64,000 nucleotides of DNA from Streptomyces piniterrae (GCF_005048155.1 NZ_SUMB01000008.1:1-64000); one strand, 5' to 3'. Positions 45,873 through 55,155 are shown, numbered from the stretch's first letter. Numbers and translations: made by a program. The notes: a model not told the origin generated them from the letters alone.

Positions 45873-46681
45873 AGCTTCTCTACCATCCGTTCGAGGAAAC
45901 TTGCAGACTCCTCAACGCTAAGCGCCTGAGTGCGGATCATGCCATGTCGAGCAGTCAGCAAACTGAGTTCGGCCGGATCCGATGTGAAGTTGCTCGTCGA
46001 TTGCCCCTCCGTCAGGGCAAAGTGCGCGTGATCTGGGGTTTCCAGCAGCACCATCGGACCATTGAGCGCCGCAGGAGCGACGCGGTCGAACGGCAGGACC
46101 TGCAGAGAGACGTTCCGGAGTTGCCCGGCCTCCAGCAAGCGGAGCAACTGTCGCCTACGCACTCCAGCGCCGCCGATCGGGCAATACAGGGCAGCTTCGT
46201 AGAGCACGAAGTTGAAGTCGACCGGCGGGGTACGAGTGAGCAGCTGTTGTCGCTCCAGCCGCGCCCGAATTCGTCGTTCAGCAGTCTCGTCGTCCAGCGG
46301 AGGATAGTGGTCGCCGATCAAGGCACGTACGTACTCCTCCGTCTGCAACATCCCTGGGATGAGCAGAGGCTGGTACGACCACACACTGATCGCGTCCTCT
46401 TCGAACTCGAAGTAATCCCGCGACCGCTCCGGAAACTTCCCCTTCTTCAGATACGTCAGCCCGGCGACCAACTTCCCCCTCGCCCCGAAGAGTTCATCCG
46501 CCACCTCCGCCAGCTTCGGCGGCACCGGCCGCCGCCCGCACTCCACGGACTCCACCGTGGCCACCGAGTAGCGGGCCGCCCGGCCCACCTCCTGGCGGCT
46601 GACTCCCGCGTCCTTGCGCCACAGCTGGAACTGGTTACCGAAGTACCGGTACGGGTCAGGAAGTTGAGGTTCATCGGCCAT
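45869..46681 (-). CDS. XRE-family regulator with DUF5753 domain
   Basis: A 270-residue regulator. The Cro/C1 HTH near 12-70 has RKDAGVSRQEVGRAARYSVA and TVESVECGRRPVPPKLAE. The C-terminal DUF5753 has SYQPLLIPGMLQTEEYVRAL and PVDFNFVLYEAALYCPIGG. It forms a translationally coupled pair with the DUF397 gene, a very common streptomycete arrangement linked to development and antibiotic production (WhiJ-like). A 17-bp palindrome 22 bp upstream could be its own operator. Confidence 0.95.
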   Translation of the reverse strand: MADEPQLPDPYRYFGNQFQLWRKDAGVSRQEVGRAARYSVATVESVECGRRPVPPKLAEVADELFGARGKLVAGLTYLKKGKFPERSRDYFEFEEDAISVWSYQPLLIPGMLQTEEYVRALIGDHYPPLDDETAERRIRARLERQQLLTRTPPVDFNFVLYEAALYCPIGGAGVRRRQLLRLLEAGQLRNVSLQVLPFDRVAPAALNGPMVLLETPDHAHFALTEGQSTSNFTSDPAELSLLTARHGMIRTQALSVEESASFLERMVEKL

Positions 46682-46702
46682 GAGATCCGCCTCCCCGGCG
46701 TC

Positions 46703-46719
46703 GTACGCACGGTGCGTAC
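46703..46719. promoter_or_regulatory. 17-bp palindrome upstream of the XRE regulator
   Basis: GTACGCAC-G-GTGCGTAC, perfect 8-bp arms, 22 bp before the regulator ATG. Size and placement suit autoregulation by an XRE dimer. Confidence 0.55.
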
Positions 46720-46932
46720 TCGCCTCGTCACGGGCAGGCTATTTCGGCCGGAGGTGCCGTACACCGTATGAACAGGGAAATTCCTCCCGCTCCGTCCCGT
46801 ACAGCGAGCCAGTACGGGTTCGCATCGCTGGCGCATCGCCGCCCGCACCGCCACCCCCACCCCGTCCAGTACGATATTGACGTTCCGTAAAGCAAATCCT
46901 CACTCACCGTAGCGACTTGGGAGCAGCCGGCA

Positions 46933-48660
46933 ATGGCTCGACACCTCATCACCAGCGCCCTTCCGTATATCAACGGGATCAAGCACCTGGGCAACATGGT
47001 GGGGTCCATGCTCCCGGCCGATGTTTATGCCCGGTATATGCGGCAGCGCGGGCACGACGTGCTCTACATCTGCGCGACGGACGAGCACGGCACCCCCGCC
47101 GAGCTGGCGGCGAAGGACGCGGGTCAGTCCGTCGACGCGTTCTGCGCGGAGCAGCACGACAAGCAGAAGGCGATCTACGAGGGCTTCGCGCTGGAGTTTG
47201 ACTACTTCGGCCGGAGCTCGTCGCAGGAGAATGTGGAGCTGACCCAGCATTTCGCGCGGAAGCTGCACGAGAACGGCTTTATCGAGGAGCGTGCCATTCG
47301 GCAGGTCTACTCGAATGCCGACGAGCGCTTTCTGCCGGACCGCTACATCGTCGGTACGTGCCCGCATTGCGGTTACGACAAGGCGCGCGGTGACCAGTGC
47401 GAGAACTGCACCCGGGTGCTCGACCCGACCGATCTGATCGGCGCGCGGTCGGCGATCAGCGGCAGCGATGACCTGGAGGTGCGCGAGACCAAGCACCTCT
47501 TCCTGCTCCAGTCGAAACTCCAGCACGAGGTCGAGGGCTGGCTGGACGGAAATGGCAGCAAGGAATGGCCGACGCTGGCTTCCTCCATCGCGCACAAGTG
47601 GCTGACGGAGGGCCTCCAGGACCGGGCCATCACCCGTGACCTGGACTGGGGCGTTCCGGTGCCGGCCGATGTGTGGCCGGATCTGGCGGCCGAGGGCAAG
47701 GTCTTCTACGTCTGGTTCGACGCACCGATCGAGTACATCGGGTCCACCAAGGAATGGGCGGACGTCGACCCGGAGAACCGCGACTGGAAGTCGTGGTGGT
47801 ACGAGGCGGATGACACCGTCCGGTACACGGAATTCATGGCGAAGGACAATGTCCCGTTCCACTCGGTGATGTTCCCCGCCACCCAGCTCGGCACCCGCGA
47901 GCCGTGGAAGAAGGTCGACTTCCTGAAGGCCTTCAACTGGCTGAATTACTACGGCGGGAAATTCTCTACGTCGCAGAAGCGCGGAATCTTCACGGACGCG
48001 GCGCTGGAACTGCTGCCGGCCGACTACTGGCGCTACTTCCTGATGGCCAATGCCCCGGAATCGGACGACACGTCCTTCACCTGGGAGCTGTTCTCGTCGT
48101 CGGTCAACAAGGACCTCGCGGACACGCTCGGCAACTTCGTCAACCGGGTGCTGTCGTTCTCCCGTAAGCGGTTCGGGGACGATGTGCCGGCGGGCGCGGC
48201 GGCCGGTGCCGTCGAGCAGAAGCTGGGCGAGGAGATCGCCGGGCTGCTGGCGGAGTACGAGGGCCACATGGAGGCCCTGCAGTTCCGTAAGGCGGCGGCC
48301 TCGCTGCGCGCCCTGTGGAGCGCGGGCAACTCCTACCTTGAGGAGAAGGCCCCGTGGCTGGAGATCAAGACGGACAAGGACGCGGCGGCGCTGACGCTGC
48401 GTACGGCGATGAACCTGATCCACCTGTACGCGGTCGTCTCCGAGCCGTTCATCCCCACCTCGGCGAAGGCGATGCGGAGCGCGTTCGCGCTGGAGAACGA
48501 CACGGCGGTGTGGGTGACCCAGGAGGACGCGAAGGCGCTGGCGTCGGTGCCCGCCGGGACGCCGTTCACGGTGCCGCCGGTGCTCTTCGCGAAGATCACC
48601 GAGGATGACCTGGCGGCTTACCGGGAGCGGTTCGGCGGCAGCGAGGACGCGGACGCGTAG
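46933..48660 (+). CDS. metG: Methionyl-tRNA synthetase
   Basis: A 575-residue class I synthetase charging initiator and elongator tRNA-Met. The HIGH-equivalent is HLGN (residues 18-21). The zinc knuckle CPHCGYDKARGDQCENC starts at Cys143. The KMSKS loop is the variant FSTSQKRG near 344-351, usual for the streptomycete enzyme. The anticodon-binding helical domain is complete. There is no C-terminal tRNA-binding (Trbp111-like) domain. ATG 46933 follows GGGAG at 9-nt spacing. No T-box leader was seen in the 250-bp upstream gap. Confidence 0.97.
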   Translation: MARHLITSALPYINGIKHLGNMVGSMLPADVYARYMRQRGHDVLYICATDEHGTPAELAAKDAGQSVDAFCAEQHDKQKAIYEGFALEFDYFGRSSSQENVELTQHFARKLHENGFIEERAIRQVYSNADERFLPDRYIVGTCPHCGYDKARGDQCENCTRVLDPTDLIGARSAISGSDDLEVRETKHLFLLQSKLQHEVEGWLDGNGSKEWPTLASSIAHKWLTEGLQDRAITRDLDWGVPVPADVWPDLAAEGKVFYVWFDAPIEYIGSTKEWADVDPENRDWKSWWYEADDTVRYTEFMAKDNVPFHSVMFPATQLGTREPWKKVDFLKAFNWLNYYGGKFSTSQKRGIFTDAALELLPADYWRYFLMANAPESDDTSFTWELFSSSVNKDLADTLGNFVNRVLSFSRKRFGDDVPAGAAAGAVEQKLGEEIAGLLAEYEGHMEALQFRKAAASLRALWSAGNSYLEEKAPWLEIKTDKDAAALTLRTAMNLIHLYAVVSEPFIPTSAKAMRSAFALENDTAVWVTQEDAKALASVPAGTPFTVPPVLFAKITEDDLAAYRERFGGSEDADA

Positions 48661-48674
48661 GGGTCGCTCCTGAG

Positions 48675-48700
48675 GGAGGGGCGTTCCGCCTCTCCTTTTT
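48675..48700 (+). terminator. Rho-independent terminator after metG
   Basis: GGAGGGGCG pairs with CGCCTCTCC (one G-U), 3-nt loop, followed by five T. It is one of the few canonical U-tract terminators in the window. Confidence 0.9.
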
Positions 48701-48750
48701 CCCCGCCGCCTACTACCCGCCGCCCACCCACCCCCTTAGTTTTTTCCCCG

Positions 48751-48779
48751 CCGCCCACCCCCCTTCGGGGGGTGGGCGG
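48751..48779. terminator. 13-bp perfect GC hairpin
   Basis: CCGCCCACCCCCC / GGGGGGTGGGCGG with a 3-nt TTC loop, 90 bp after metG. Probably a second termination structure. Downstream, TTCCCGTACCGGG-type motifs recur three times up to 48891. Confidence 0.6.
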
Positions 48780-48934
48780 GTGTGGTGGGGCGGTTTCCCG
48801 TACCGGGTGGGCCGGTCGGGGGGCGGGTGTGGCCGGTGTGGTGGGTCGGCTTCCCGAACCGGGTAGGCCCGTTTCCCGTACGGGGGCATCCGCGCCCGCG
48901 GCCGATTGTCAGTGGTGGGTGCGACCCTGGCGGG

Positions 48935-49453
48935 GTGACCATCGCTGAGCGTCGCCCCGTCCCGCCCATGACCGCCGACGAGCGCACCACCCTCGAATCC
49001 TGGCTCGACTTCCACCGCAGCACCCTGGCCGCGAAGTGCGCGGGCCTGGACGACGAGGCCGCCCGGCAGGCGTCCGCCGAGCCGTCGCCGATCACGCTGA
49101 TCGGGCTGGTCCAGCATCTGGCGGAGGTGGAGCGGCGATGGTTCCGGCGGGTGCTGCTGGGCGCCGAGCTGCCGACGACCGCGCTGGGCGGGCCTTTTGA
49201 TCCGACGGTGCCGGATGGGGGCTTCGAGGTGTCGGAGGGCGCCACGCTCGCCGGGGCCCTGGCCGTCTGGCAGGAGGAGATACGCACGGCGCGCGAGGCC
49301 TGCGCGGGAGTGGGCCTCGACGCGACGGGGGAATTCCAGGGCACTCCGGTGTCGCTGCGCTGGATCTACGTCCACATGATCGAGGAGTACGCGCGGCACA
49401 ACGGGCACGCGGATCTGATACGGGAGCGGGTGGACGGGGCGACCGGGGTGTGA
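48935..49453 (+). CDS. DinB-family (DUF664) protein
   Basis: A 172-residue four-helix-bundle protein of the DinB/YfiT superfamily, which includes metal- and mycothiol-dependent enzymes. Metal-ligand-type His residues lie in GLVQHLAEVERRWFRR and in HMIEEYARHNGHADLIRERV. GTG 48935 is chosen because homology begins at TIAERRPVPPM; a longer in-frame frame to 48782 runs through non-coding repeats. Substrate unknown. Confidence 0.88.
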   Translation: MTIAERRPVPPMTADERTTLESWLDFHRSTLAAKCAGLDDEAARQASAEPSPITLIGLVQHLAEVERRWFRRVLLGAELPTTALGGPFDPTVPDGGFEVSEGATLAGALAVWQEEIRTAREACAGVGLDATGEFQGTPVSLRWIYVHMIEEYARHNGHADLIRERVDGATGV

Positions 49454-49478
49454 GGCCACGCCGGCGGGAGGTCCGCCG

Positions 49479-49522
49479 TACGAGACCCGGCGGGAGGCCA
49501 TACGAGACCCGGCGGGAGGCCA
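49479..49522. repeat. 22-bp tandem repeat behind the DinB-like gene
   Basis: TACGAGACCCGGCGGGAGGCCA-type unit twice without change (49479-49500, 49501-49522), with degenerate partial copies on both sides. Non-coding. Confidence 0.7.
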
Positions 49523-49580
49523 TACGAGATCGGGCACAGGAGGAGGTACGAGGCCCGACCGGCAGCGTGGGCACGACGAA

Positions 49581-49608
49581 GGCCCGGAACCGTTCCCGGT
49601 CCCGGGCC
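49581..49608 (-). terminator. Terminator after aspS
   Basis: GGCCCGGAACCG pairs with CGGTCCCGGGCC (one mismatch) with a 4-nt loop, 44 bp beyond the aspS stop. It could also stop the convergent DinB-like transcript. Confidence 0.7.
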
Positions 49609-49652
49609 CCGCGTTCACGTCAGACGGTGCCGGCTACGGCACCACCTCCGCG

Positions 49653-51440
49653 TCACTTCGTCGGCTTGTACGGCGTCGGCTTCGCCGGGCCCTTGTAGAT
49701 GCTCAGGTGGAGCTCCTTGAGGCGGGCGTCCTCCAGCTCCGTCGGCGCGCCCATCATCAGGTCCTGCGCGTTGCCGTTGAGCGGGAAGGCGATCGTCTCG
49801 CGGATGTTCGGCTCGTCGGCCAGCAGCATCACGATGCGGTCGACGCCCGGGGCGATGCCGCCGTGCGGCGGGGCGCCGTACTGGAAGGCGCGGAGCATGC
49901 CGGAGAACTCGTGCTCGACGGTCTCCTTGGAGTAGCCCGCGATCTCGAACGCCTTGAACATGATCTCGGGCTCGTGGTTCCGGATCGCGCCGGAGGACAG
50001 CTCGACACCGTTGCAGACGATGTCGTACTGCCAGCCCAGGATGTCCAGCGGGTCCTGGGTCTCCAGGGCCTCCAGGCCGCCCTGCGGCATGGAGAAGGGG
50101 TTGTGCGAGAAGTCGATCTTGCCGGTGTCCGCGTCCCGCTCGTACATCGGGAAGTCGACGATCCAGCAGAAGCGGAAGACGCCCTCTTCGAAGCGGCCGG
50201 CGCGCTTGGCGGCCTCGACACGGACCGCGCCCATGATCTTCGAGACCTCGTCGAAGTCACCGGCGCCGAAGAACACCGCGTGGCCCGGCGCGAGCGACAG
50301 ACGCTCGGTGAGGACCTTGACGTTCTCCTCGGTGAGGAACTTGGCGATCGGGCCGGTCAGCGAGCCGTCCTCGCCGACCCGCACCCAGGCCAGGCCCTTC
50401 GCGCCCTGCTCGACGGCGAAGTCGCCGAGGCCGTCGAAGAACTTGCGCGTCTGGCCCGCGGTGTCCGGCACCGGCAGCGCGCGGACGTGCTTGCCGGCGA
50501 ACGCCTTGAACTCCGAGCCCTCGAAGACGTCCGTGATGTCGACGAGCTCCAGCTGGGCGCGCAGGTCCGGCTTGTCGGAGCCGTACTTCAGCATGGCCTC
50601 GCGGAACGGGATCCGCGGGAACGGCGAGGTGACGTGGCGGCCGTTGCCGAACTCCTCGAAGAGCTCGGTCATCAGCTTCTCGACGGGCTGGAAGATGTCC
50701 TCCTGCTCGACGAAGGACATCTCGATGTCGAGCTGGTAGAACTCGCCCGGCGAACGGTCGGCACGGGCGTCCTCGTCGCGGAAACAGGGCGCGATCTGGA
50801 AGTAGCGGTCGAAGCCCGAGATCATGAACAGCTGCTTGAACTGCTGCGGGGCCTGCGGCAGCGCATAGAACTTGCCGGGGTTCAGCCGGGACGGCACCAC
50901 GAAGTCGCGCGCGCCCTCGGGGGAAGTCGCGGTCAGGATCGGGGTCGCCATCTCGTTGAAGCCGAGGGCGGTCATCTTGTGGCGGATGGCGGAGATCACC
51001 GCCGTGCGCAGCATGATGTTGCGGTGCATGCGCTCGCGGCGCAGGTCCAGGAAGCGGTACTCGAGACGCCGCTCCTCGCCCACCCCGTCATCGGTGTTGA
51101 TCTGGAACGGCAGCTGCTGCGCGCCGCCCAGCAGCTCCACCTCGGAGACCTCGACCTCGATCTCGCCGGTGGGCAGCTCGGGGTTGATGTTCTCGGCGCC
51201 GCGCGAGATGACCCGGCCGTCGACGCGGACGACCGACTCCTTGTTGAGCTTGTCCAGGGCCTCGTACGCGGGGGTGCCGGGGCGGGCGACGAGCTGCACG
51301 AGACCGTAGTGGTCGCGCAGATCGATGAAGAGGATGCCGCCCAGGTCACGTCGATTGTGCAGCCAGCCGCTGAGGCGGACGTCCGTGTCGACGTCCGCGG
51401 CCCGGAGCTCGCCGCAGTTATGGGACCGGTACCGATGCAT
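49653..51440 (-). CDS. aspS: Aspartyl-tRNA synthetase
   Basis: A 595-residue class II synthetase of bacterial type. The OB-fold anticodon domain (GWLHNRRDLGGILFIDLRDH) comes first. Class II motif 2 is PCFRDEDARADRSPGEFYQL, and the bacterial GAD insertion lies near 300-415. Motif 3 is GGIAPGVDRIVMLL. Such enzymes may be discriminating or not; a tRNA-Asn route cannot be decided here. It is divergent from the phosphatase gene across a 333-bp gap. Confidence 0.97.
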   Translation of the reverse strand: MHRYRSHNCGELRAADVDTDVRLSGWLHNRRDLGGILFIDLRDHYGLVQLVARPGTPAYEALDKLNKESVVRVDGRVISRGAENINPELPTGEIEVEVSEVELLGGAQQLPFQINTDDGVGEERRLEYRFLDLRRERMHRNIMLRTAVISAIRHKMTALGFNEMATPILTATSPEGARDFVVPSRLNPGKFYALPQAPQQFKQLFMISGFDRYFQIAPCFRDEDARADRSPGEFYQLDIEMSFVEQEDIFQPVEKLMTELFEEFGNGRHVTSPFPRIPFREAMLKYGSDKPDLRAQLELVDITDVFEGSEFKAFAGKHVRALPVPDTAGQTRKFFDGLGDFAVEQGAKGLAWVRVGEDGSLTGPIAKFLTEENVKVLTERLSLAPGHAVFFGAGDFDEVSKIMGAVRVEAAKRAGRFEEGVFRFCWIVDFPMYERDADTGKIDFSHNPFSMPQGGLEALETQDPLDILGWQYDIVCNGVELSSGAIRNHEPEIMFKAFEIAGYSKETVEHEFSGMLRAFQYGAPPHGGIAPGVDRIVMLLADEPNIRETIAFPLNGNAQDLMMGAPTELEDARLKELHLSIYKGPAKPTPYKPTK

Positions 51441-51773
51441 CGCTCATCCAAGTCGTCGCGAGTCGAGGTGGGGGAGTTGAGAAGTTGCCGGGGGATACGG
51501 GAGAGGCGGGAGACACCGCGCACGCTCGAACATTCGATCGACCGTCCGATGGGTCACCCGGAGCACCCGGATCACCGGAAAGGCCACCCCAGGATTGACA
51601 TAACCGCTCCAGGTTACCGTCCCGGACCCCACCCCTCGCTGACATATACCCGTCACGGCCGTCCCGGGGCGGACCGGGCGAGGGTCCCCGGGTGAACCGG
51701 AGCTCCGGCGCTGCGAGGATGGTCCCGCCCGGGTCGCTGGTCGGCCCCCCGGAAATCCCCCTAAAGTGAGGCA
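51441..51773. other. 333-bp divergent promoter region between aspS and the phosphatase
   Basis: No gene seen. On the plus strand TTGACA lies at 51595-51600 but lacks a -10 at proper spacing. TAAAGT at 51762-51767, immediately before GAGGCA-ATG, is a possible -10 that would give a very short leader for the phosphatase. No T-box or riboswitch signature. Confidence 0.45.
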
Positions 51774-53939
51774 ATGCGCACCGAGGACCTCTTGGCCGCC
51801 ATCGCGACCGGCCTGTGGCACTGGGACAACGCAACGGGACGGGTCGCCCTCGACGCCGAAGCGGCCCGGCTGCTCGGGCTGCCCCCGTCACCGGTGGAGC
51901 TCAGTGAGGCGGCCGTGCGCTCCCGTTTTCATCCCGTCGACTTCGCCGAGATCAACGGCGTGGTGCAGCTCGCCGTCACCGAGGAAACGGTCGCCGAGGC
52001 CCGGCTGCGCATCGTCGACGAGCGCGGCCAGGTGCTGCGGACCGTTCGCTCCCGCTCCCGCCCCCGGGTCGTCGACGGTGACTTCGAGCTGGTCGGCACC
52101 CTCCAGGAGGTTCCCGAGCCGCAGCAGGGCACCTCCGCCGCGCGCACCCCGATCACCGGCGACTGGCGGCGCTCCCGCGAGGCGTTCCTGCTGGACGCGG
52201 GCCGGGCGCTGGCCGAGGCCCGGTCCACCGCGGAGGTACTGCGGGTCGCGGCCGGGCTGTCCATGCCCGGCTTCATGCCGGAGGGCCTGGCGGTCTTCGG
52301 CATGAAGGGCGACCGGATCTCGGTCATCGGCCACCACGGCCACGAGCCCGGCGACGAGCGCCCCTTTCTCGACATGCCGCTGGAGACCGACTATCCGGCG
52401 GCCGAGGTCATCAGGACCGGCCGGGCGATCTATCTGCCCACACCCGAGGACTACCGCCGCCGCTACCCCACCACCTGGCCGCTGGCGACCCGCTTCCACC
52501 GCGCCTCGTGGGCGTTCCTGCCGCTGGTCAACGCGGGCCGGACGATCGGCGCCTGGATGGCGGGGTTCGGCCAGCCGGTCACCTTCACGCCCGATGAGCG
52601 CTCGGTGCTGACCACCGTCGCCCGGATGCTGGCCCAGGCGCTGGCCAGGGCCGGTGTGCAGGAGTCCCAGCACGAACTCGCGGTCGGGCTGCAGCGCAGC
52701 ATGATGCCGACGGTGCAGCCGGACATCCCGGGGATGACGGTCGCGGCCCGCTACGTCCCGACCGGCGGCGGCCTGGAGGTCGGCGGCGACTGGTACGACA
52801 TGATCCCGCTGCCGTCCGGCCGGACCGCGCTGGTCATCGGGGACGTCCAGGGGCATGACGTACGGGCCGCGGGGCTGATGGGACAACTGCGGATCGCGCT
52901 GCGCGCCTACGCCGCCGAGGGCCACCACCCCGACGCGGTGCTCTCCCGCGCGTCCCGTTTCCTGGCCGGGATCAACGAGACCGAGGCCCGCGGACAGGAC
53001 GGGGACCCGCGCTTCGCGACCTGCCTCTACATCGAGGTGGACCCGACGACCGGGCTGCTGGACATCGCACGGGCCGGCCACCCCGACCCGGCGATCCGGA
53101 TGAGCGACGGCACGATGCTGGTCCGCCCCACCGCAGGCGGGCTGCCGCTGGGCATCGACCCGGACTCCGACTACCCCACCACCCGGTTCGTCCTGGAGCC
53201 CGGCGAAACCATGATGGTGTGCACCGACGGGATGATCGAGACCGGCGGCCACGATCTGGAGACCGGCTGGGCGCGACTGCGCGACATCATCGAGGCGTAT
53301 GCCGGCGGGGAGGACCCGGAGGGCCTGGAAAGCCTCGCCGACGCCCTGGTCGAGGCCGTGCTCGGACCGTCCTCGCACCACACCACCGGGCCGCTGATCG
53401 ACCGCCGCGAGGACGACATCGCGATGTTGCTGCTGCTCCGCGAGGGCGCCAGCTGCGCGGTGGGCACCGGTGGACCGCGGCCGCAGCAGCCCGTACGCCG
53501 CACCGTGCTGACCGTCGCGCAGGCCGAACCGGAGCGGATAGCGGAGGCGCGCCGGCAGGTCCGGGATGTGCTGCACGACTGGGCCGATCCGGACCAGGTC
53601 GACTCCGCCGTGCTGATGGTCTCCGAGATGGTCACCAACGTCCTGCTGCACACGGACGGGGACGCGCTGCTGGTCGCGGAGATCTCCGGTGAGCGGGGCA
53701 CCCGGCGTATCCGCGTGGACGTCGCCGACAGCAGCGATGAGCTGCCGCACCGCCGCAGCCCCGGCGAACTGGCGTCGTCGGGGCGCGGTCTGATGCTGCT
53801 GGAACTGCTGGCCGGCGCGTGGGGCGTGAATCCGCGCGGGGACGGCAAGTCGACGTGGTTCGAGATCTACGAGGACGGGGGCGGCGGCGGGGACGACGAT
53901 GCCGCCGAGCCGTTGTCGCTGCCCGAGCCCGCCGCGTAG
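51774..53939 (+). CDS. PAS-GAF-SpoIIE phosphatase-HATPase multidomain regulator
   Basis: A 721-residue partner-switching regulator. A PAS-like domain (1-115, LWHWDNATGRVALDAEAARL) is followed by GAF (about 140-300) and a PP2C/SpoIIE phosphatase (about 330-530). The phosphatase metal motifs are GGDWYDMI, IGDVQGHD and CTDGMIET. The C-terminal HATPase_c of RsbW/anti-sigma type (about 590-700) has MVSEMVTNVLLHTDG and GRGLMLLELLAGAWGV. Such proteins dephosphorylate anti-anti-sigma factors in response to signals. No sigma factor or antagonist gene is adjacent. The 3' end overlaps the convergent permease by 73 bp. Confidence 0.95.
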   Translation: MRTEDLLAAIATGLWHWDNATGRVALDAEAARLLGLPPSPVELSEAAVRSRFHPVDFAEINGVVQLAVTEETVAEARLRIVDERGQVLRTVRSRSRPRVVDGDFELVGTLQEVPEPQQGTSAARTPITGDWRRSREAFLLDAGRALAEARSTAEVLRVAAGLSMPGFMPEGLAVFGMKGDRISVIGHHGHEPGDERPFLDMPLETDYPAAEVIRTGRAIYLPTPEDYRRRYPTTWPLATRFHRASWAFLPLVNAGRTIGAWMAGFGQPVTFTPDERSVLTTVARMLAQALARAGVQESQHELAVGLQRSMMPTVQPDIPGMTVAARYVPTGGGLEVGGDWYDMIPLPSGRTALVIGDVQGHDVRAAGLMGQLRIALRAYAAEGHHPDAVLSRASRFLAGINETEARGQDGDPRFATCLYIEVDPTTGLLDIARAGHPDPAIRMSDGTMLVRPTAGGLPLGIDPDSDYPTTRFVLEPGETMMVCTDGMIETGGHDLETGWARLRDIIEAYAGGEDPEGLESLADALVEAVLGPSSHHTTGPLIDRREDDIAMLLLLREGASCAVGTGGPRPQQPVRRTVLTVAQAEPERIAEARRQVRDVLHDWADPDQVDSAVLMVSEMVTNVLLHTDGDALLVAEISGERGTRRIRVDVADSSDELPHRRSPGELASSGRGLMLLELLAGAWGVNPRGDGKSTWFEIYEDGGGGGDDDAAEPLSLPEPAA

Positions 53940-55000
53940 TGCAGGCGCAGCTCGTGGAGCACGCCGGAGAAGGCCGCGGTCAGCGGTACGGACAGCAGCA
54001 TGCCGAGGATCCCGGCGAGGCTCGCGCCCGCCGTGATCGCCAGCATCACCGTCGCCGGATGCATCTGGACCGTACGGCTCTGGATCATCGGCTGGAGGAC
54101 ATGGCCCTCGAGCACCTGCACCGCGAGGACGACGCCCAGCGCCCACAGCGCGATCACGAAGCCGCGGTCCGCGAACGCCACCAGGATCGCCACCGCGCCC
54201 GAGATGACGGCGCCGAGGTACGGGATGTAGGCGCCGACGAAGACCAGCGCGCCCAGGCCGAGCGCGCCCGGCACCTTCAGGATCAGCAGGCCGACGGTGA
54301 TGCAGATGGCGTCGATCAGCGCGATGAACGTGGTGCCGCGCATAAAGCCCTCGATGGACTGGAAGCCGCGGCGGGCCATCCGCTCCAACTGGGGTGCCGA
54401 GTCGCCGGGGGCCCAGTCGCGCAGCGCGCGTACCGCCTTGTCCGAGTCGCGCAGAAAGAAGAACGTCAGCAGCAGGGCCAGCACCGCCGCGGCGATGGCC
54501 TGGCCGACGACGCTGACGCCGGCCAGCAGCCCGGAGGCCGCGGTGCTGCCGAACTTGCCGACCAGGTCCTTGGCGTTGGAGGCGATGTCGTCGAGTGAGG
54601 TGCCGGCCGTGCCGAAGTGCTGGGAGAGGCCCTGGGCGGCGTCCTTGAGCGAGGCGATGATCTGGTCACCGGTGTCGACCAGCGCGCTGACGACGATGTA
54701 GCCGGCGCCGCCGACCACGACCACCAGCACGGCACAGGTCAGTCCGGCGGCGACGGACCGGTTGAGCCGCATCGCCACCAGCCGTCGGTACAGCGGCCCG
54801 AGCAGCCCGCTGCCCAGCAGCGCCAGCAGCACCGGCACCACCGCCGCGCTCAGCCAGACGCAGAGCCAGATGCCGAGGGCCAGAACGGCCGCGACCAGCA
54901 GCACCACCGCGCACCAGGCGGCCGCCCGCCGTGCCTCGATCGGGAGCAGCGGCTGCTCGCGCCGAGGTCCGCGCCGGTCTTGATCCGAGTCGTTTCGCAC
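53867..55000 (-). CDS. AI-2E family transporter (PerM/TqsA-like membrane protein)
   Basis: A 377-residue integral membrane protein of the AI-2E transporter family, with about eight spans. Features include LLALLGSGLLGPLYRRLV, the long extracytoplasmic helix with SLKDAAQGLSQHFG, LLLTFFFLRDSDKAV, the conserved FVGAYIPYLGAVISG and VLEGHVLQPMIQSRTVQMHP. Members export small molecules or ions; substrate unknown. A Ser/Pro tail ends it. The gene is preceded by the parS palindrome. Confidence 0.93.
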   Translation of the reverse strand: MRNDSDQDRRGPRREQPLLPIEARRAAAWCAVVLLVAAVLALGIWLCVWLSAAVVPVLLALLGSGLLGPLYRRLVAMRLNRSVAAGLTCAVLVVVVGGAGYIVVSALVDTGDQIIASLKDAAQGLSQHFGTAGTSLDDIASNAKDLVGKFGSTAASGLLAGVSVVGQAIAAAVLALLLTFFFLRDSDKAVRALRDWAPGDSAPQLERMARRGFQSIEGFMRGTTFIALIDAICITVGLLILKVPGALGLGALVFVGAYIPYLGAVISGAVAILVAFADRGFVIALWALGVVLAVQVLEGHVLQPMIQSRTVQMHPATVMLAITAGASLAGILGMLLSVPLTAAFSGVLHELRLHYAAGSGSDNGSAASSSPPPPPSS

Positions 55001-55077
55001 TCGGACAGTCCACCACGGTGCGGCGGCGGGCGACCGGTATTGGTCGCGTACGGGGTGCTCCGGTCGGGGGCAACAGA

Positions 55078-55119
55078 CGGGCCGGGGCGGTGTTTCACGT
55101 GAAACACCGCCCCGGCCCG
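55078..55119. promoter_or_regulatory. parS: parS centromere site at the core of a 42-bp perfect palindrome
   Basis: The Streptomyces parS 14-mer GTTTCACGTGAAAC (55092-55105) is extended by perfect symmetry to 21-bp arms (55078-55119). It begins 37 bp after the pirin stop in the minus direction and would fold as a long hairpin in RNA, so it may double as the pirin terminator. ParB binding is inferred from the exact consensus as I remember it. Confidence 0.9.
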
Positions 55120-55155
55120 CTCAGAGGTCTGCTCGCTCCCGCTGCTGACGCAGGC

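Noticed and set aside
46682..46932. T-box leader for metG
   Set aside because: No T-box consensus or specifier-loop structure was recognised; only a palindrome belonging to the divergent XRE gene.
49707..51695. 662-residue frame opposite aspS
   Set aside because: Antisense shadow of aspS.
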